Source: an uncultured Solobacterium sp. (lineage in GTDB: Bacteria > Bacillota_I > Bacilli_A > Erysipelotrichales > Erysipelotrichaceae). From it: a stretch of DNA of 64,000 nucleotides. The stretch spans positions 6,831 through 70,830 of the forward strand of contig CALHUY010000053.1 in NCBI GenBank assembly GCA_938039295.1, in the 5' to 3' direction. The position numbers and the translations under genes are program-made. The notes below the pieces were generated by a model that worked only from the letters and a program-made list of their open reading frames with translations, was not told the origin of the DNA and did not search any database. Positions 63,089-64,000 of this stretch are shown piece after piece. Numbering within the stretch: the first letter of the stretch is position 1; each line of letters begins with the position of its first letter.

Positions 63089-63530
63089 AAAGACAGTAGC
63101 CCTAAATAGACGTGCTTCACACGACTACTTCCTTGAGGAGAAGTTCGAGTGTGGTATTGTGTTGACAGGTACAGAAATAAAATCAGTTAGACAGGGAAAG
63201 ATTCAATTCCAAGATTCCTATATTTCAATTTATCGTGGTGAAGCTTGGATTAAGGGAATGCATATCTCTCCTTACAAGTATGGAAATATCTTTAACGTTG
63301 ATGAAACACGTGATCGAAAGCTACTATTACATAAGTTAGAGATCTTCCGTTTACATCAAAAAGTAAAGTTAAAAGGTTATACTCTAATTCCTGTACGCAT
63401 GTACTTGAAGGATGGAAAAGCCAAACTCGAAATTGCATTAGCAAAGGGTAAAGATCTCTACGATAAGCGTGAAACAGAGAAATTACGCGATGCGAAACGT
63501 GCAATGGAAAAAGCGCTAAAATTACATTAA
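63069..63530 (+). CDS. smpB: tmRNA-binding protein SmpB
   Basis: SmpB binds tmRNA and delivers it to stalled ribosomes for trans-translation. The 153-residue protein has NRRASHDYFLEEKFECGIVLTGTEIKSVR, typical of the OB-fold core, then HISPYKYGN, and the basic C-terminal tail KGKDLYDKRETEKLRDAKRAMEKAL, which enters the decoding channel. The ATG at 63069 lies inside rnr with GGAAG upstream. No tmRNA gene (ssrA) is visible in the 470 bases that follow, so it must lie elsewhere. A terminator follows. Confidence 0.96.
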   Translation: MAEKTHEKTVALNRRASHDYFLEEKFECGIVLTGTEIKSVRQGKIQFQDSYISIYRGEAWIKGMHISPYKYGNIFNVDETRDRKLLLHKLEIFRLHQKVKLKGYTLIPVRMYLKDGKAKLEIALAKGKDLYDKRETEKLRDAKRAMEKALKLH

Positions 63531-63532
63531 TC

Positions 63533-63568
63533 AAAAAGTCGGAATTCAAAATTGGATTTCGATTTTTT
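63533..63568 (+). terminator. Terminator after smpB
   Basis: A 15-bp stem with three wobble pairs, 63533-63547 with 63554-63568, a 6-base loop; the right arm ends in six T. Confidence 0.75.
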
Positions 63569-63589
63569 ATACACTATAATATAGTGTAT
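63569..63589. promoter_or_regulatory. Perfect 21-bp palindrome before the last regulator gene
   Basis: ATACACTATA (63569-63578) and TATAGTGTAT (63580-63589) are exact inverted repeats around one A. A third half-site AGTGTAT follows at 63596-63602, overlapping a possible -10, and a second TATAAT lies at 63610-63615. This is a strong candidate operator, most simply for the regulator gene downstream. Confidence 0.5.
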
Positions 63590-63646
63590 CAATTCAGTGT
63601 ATAATATCGTATAATCCAGATAGAAAATGATAGTGGAGTATACGAT

Positions 63647-64000
63647 ATGAAAACGACCAAAGATAGTGTTTTTGAATATATACAGAAAGAACTAATGACA
63701 AATGAAGCGTGCAAGCAAGGTATCAATACTAATGTGATTGCACAGCATTTTGGACTTCAAAGATCAAATATCTCAACAATACTGAATGAGTTAGTAAAAG
63801 AAGAACGTTTGAGTAAAACAAATACAAGACCAGTTTTGTACTATTTACCACAAAAAGAAAACAAAGAAATCTATAATGCAGGAAAACTTTTAATCGTTTC
63901 TACAGATGTTAGAAGCAAAAGAAGATGGCTATCATATGAAGGTATTCCATCCAGGATATCTAGATCAATACATTACAGAAGCCTCATCACTTACAACACC
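63647..64000 (+). CDS. LevR-like HTH regulator N-terminus, apparently truncated, at window edge
   Basis: The first 78 or so residues read as a winged helix of the LevR/CelR type: an N-terminal helix (DSVFEYIQKELM), NVIAQHFGLQRSNISTILNELVKEERL and the closing wing RPVLYYL. In intact members a sigma-54-interacting AAA+ domain and PTS regulatory domains follow. Here, after about KENKEIYNAG, the frame becomes arginine- and serine-rich without any known motif, while a different frame shows better coding character. No stop appears in this frame before base 64000. I believe it is a broken regulator, but a frameshift or a truly short protein cannot be excluded. A GGAG site precedes the ATG at 63647. 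Confidence 0.55.
   Translation, partial: MKTTKDSVFEYIQKELMTNEACKQGINTNVIAQHFGLQRSNISTILNELVKEERLSKTNTRPVLYYLPQKENKEIYNAGKLLIVSTDVRSKRRWLSYEGIPSRISRSIHYRSLITYNT
63894..64000 (+). pseudogene. Probable 3' fragment of a chbG/ydjC-type deacetylase gene
   Basis: In a frame one base from that of the upstream regulator, following a TAA at 63891, the sequence encodes MLEAKEDGYHMKVFHPGYLD and then QYITEASSLTT up to the window end. H-P-G-Y-L-D followed by S-S resembles the C-terminal part of ChbG/YdjC carbohydrate deacetylases, where H-P-x-Y/F-x-D precedes SS. The upstream 200 or more residues of such a protein are missing. The fragment is too short to be sure, and ATG 63906 has no binding site. Confidence 0.4.

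Noticed and set aside
63531..64000. A tmRNA gene after smpB
   Set aside because: No tmRNA-like ends or tag-coding region are visible; the region holds a terminator, a palindrome and a protein-coding frame.

Overview
The window reads as chromosome from a low-GC, anaerobic or fermentative Firmicute, most likely of the class Erysipelotrichia (Erysipelotrichaceae-like). The reasons are the AT-rich base composition, GGAGG ribosome binding sites, Bacillus-type gene orders, and sortase-anchored Cna-B adhesins with an unusual sorting motif. The class is inferred from general resemblance and was not tested by a search. The gene set is mostly core and syntenic. I see no prophage, insertion sequence, CRISPR array or restriction system.

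Layout. 1-5.6 kb: a complete aspartate-to-threonine pathway in two divergent units, thrC-thrB to the left and hom-lysC-asd to the right, driven by two promoters that overlap each other inside an inverted repeat. 5.7-6.2 kb: an uncharacterised membrane-anchored protein. 6.4-10.9 kb: the conserved ecfA1-ecfA2-ecfT-truA-rplM-rpsI block, in which TruA carries an extra C-terminal domain. 11.5-16.8 kb: a 1758-residue surface adhesin. 16.8-21.6 kb: three VanZ-family entries (one a decayed duplicate), an acetyltransferase, a membrane glycosyltransferase, a PatB-type lyase and tRNA-Pro(CGG).

21.8-30.3 kb resembles the Bacillus yybS-gdpP-rplI-dnaB ... walJ-htrA-rlmH region, but walRKHI are absent from between dnaB and walJ. 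In their place is a LysM-G5-M23 protein whose peptidase lacks zinc ligands, and the HtrA protein downstream has lost all three catalytic residues. 30.4-38.8 kb: ptsH, phosphoglucomutase, then glgB-pulA-secA packed as one unit. 39-46.3 kb: a second surface protein with the same sorting motif, an extracellular flavinylated fumarate-reductase-like lipoprotein, a conserved lipoprotein and a DUF885 protein.

46.4-51 kb: ung, then glgC-glgD-glgA. Together with pgm, glgB and pulA this gives glycogen synthesis and debranching; no glycogen phosphorylase is in view. 51-55.6 kb: a HAD phosphatase, a small membrane protein, and pgk-tpiA-eno. 55.7-63.5 kb: dipeptidase, a membrane glycerophosphodiesterase, a membrane protein, and secG-rnr-smpB. 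Imperfect CcpA-like cre sites before ptsH, glgC and pgk suggest that sugar uptake, storage and glycolysis share catabolite control. At the right edge a regulator N-terminus with a LevR-like helix-turn-helix runs into what looks like the 3' end of a chbG/ydjC gene in another frame, suggesting a decayed sugar-utilisation locus.

I did not find one new multi-gene system. The strongest leads are the pair of catalytically degraded cell-envelope enzymes in the wal region, the TruA extension, the shared P-x-T-S-D-T sorting motif, the vanZ duplicate with compensating frameshifts, and the overlapping thr promoters.
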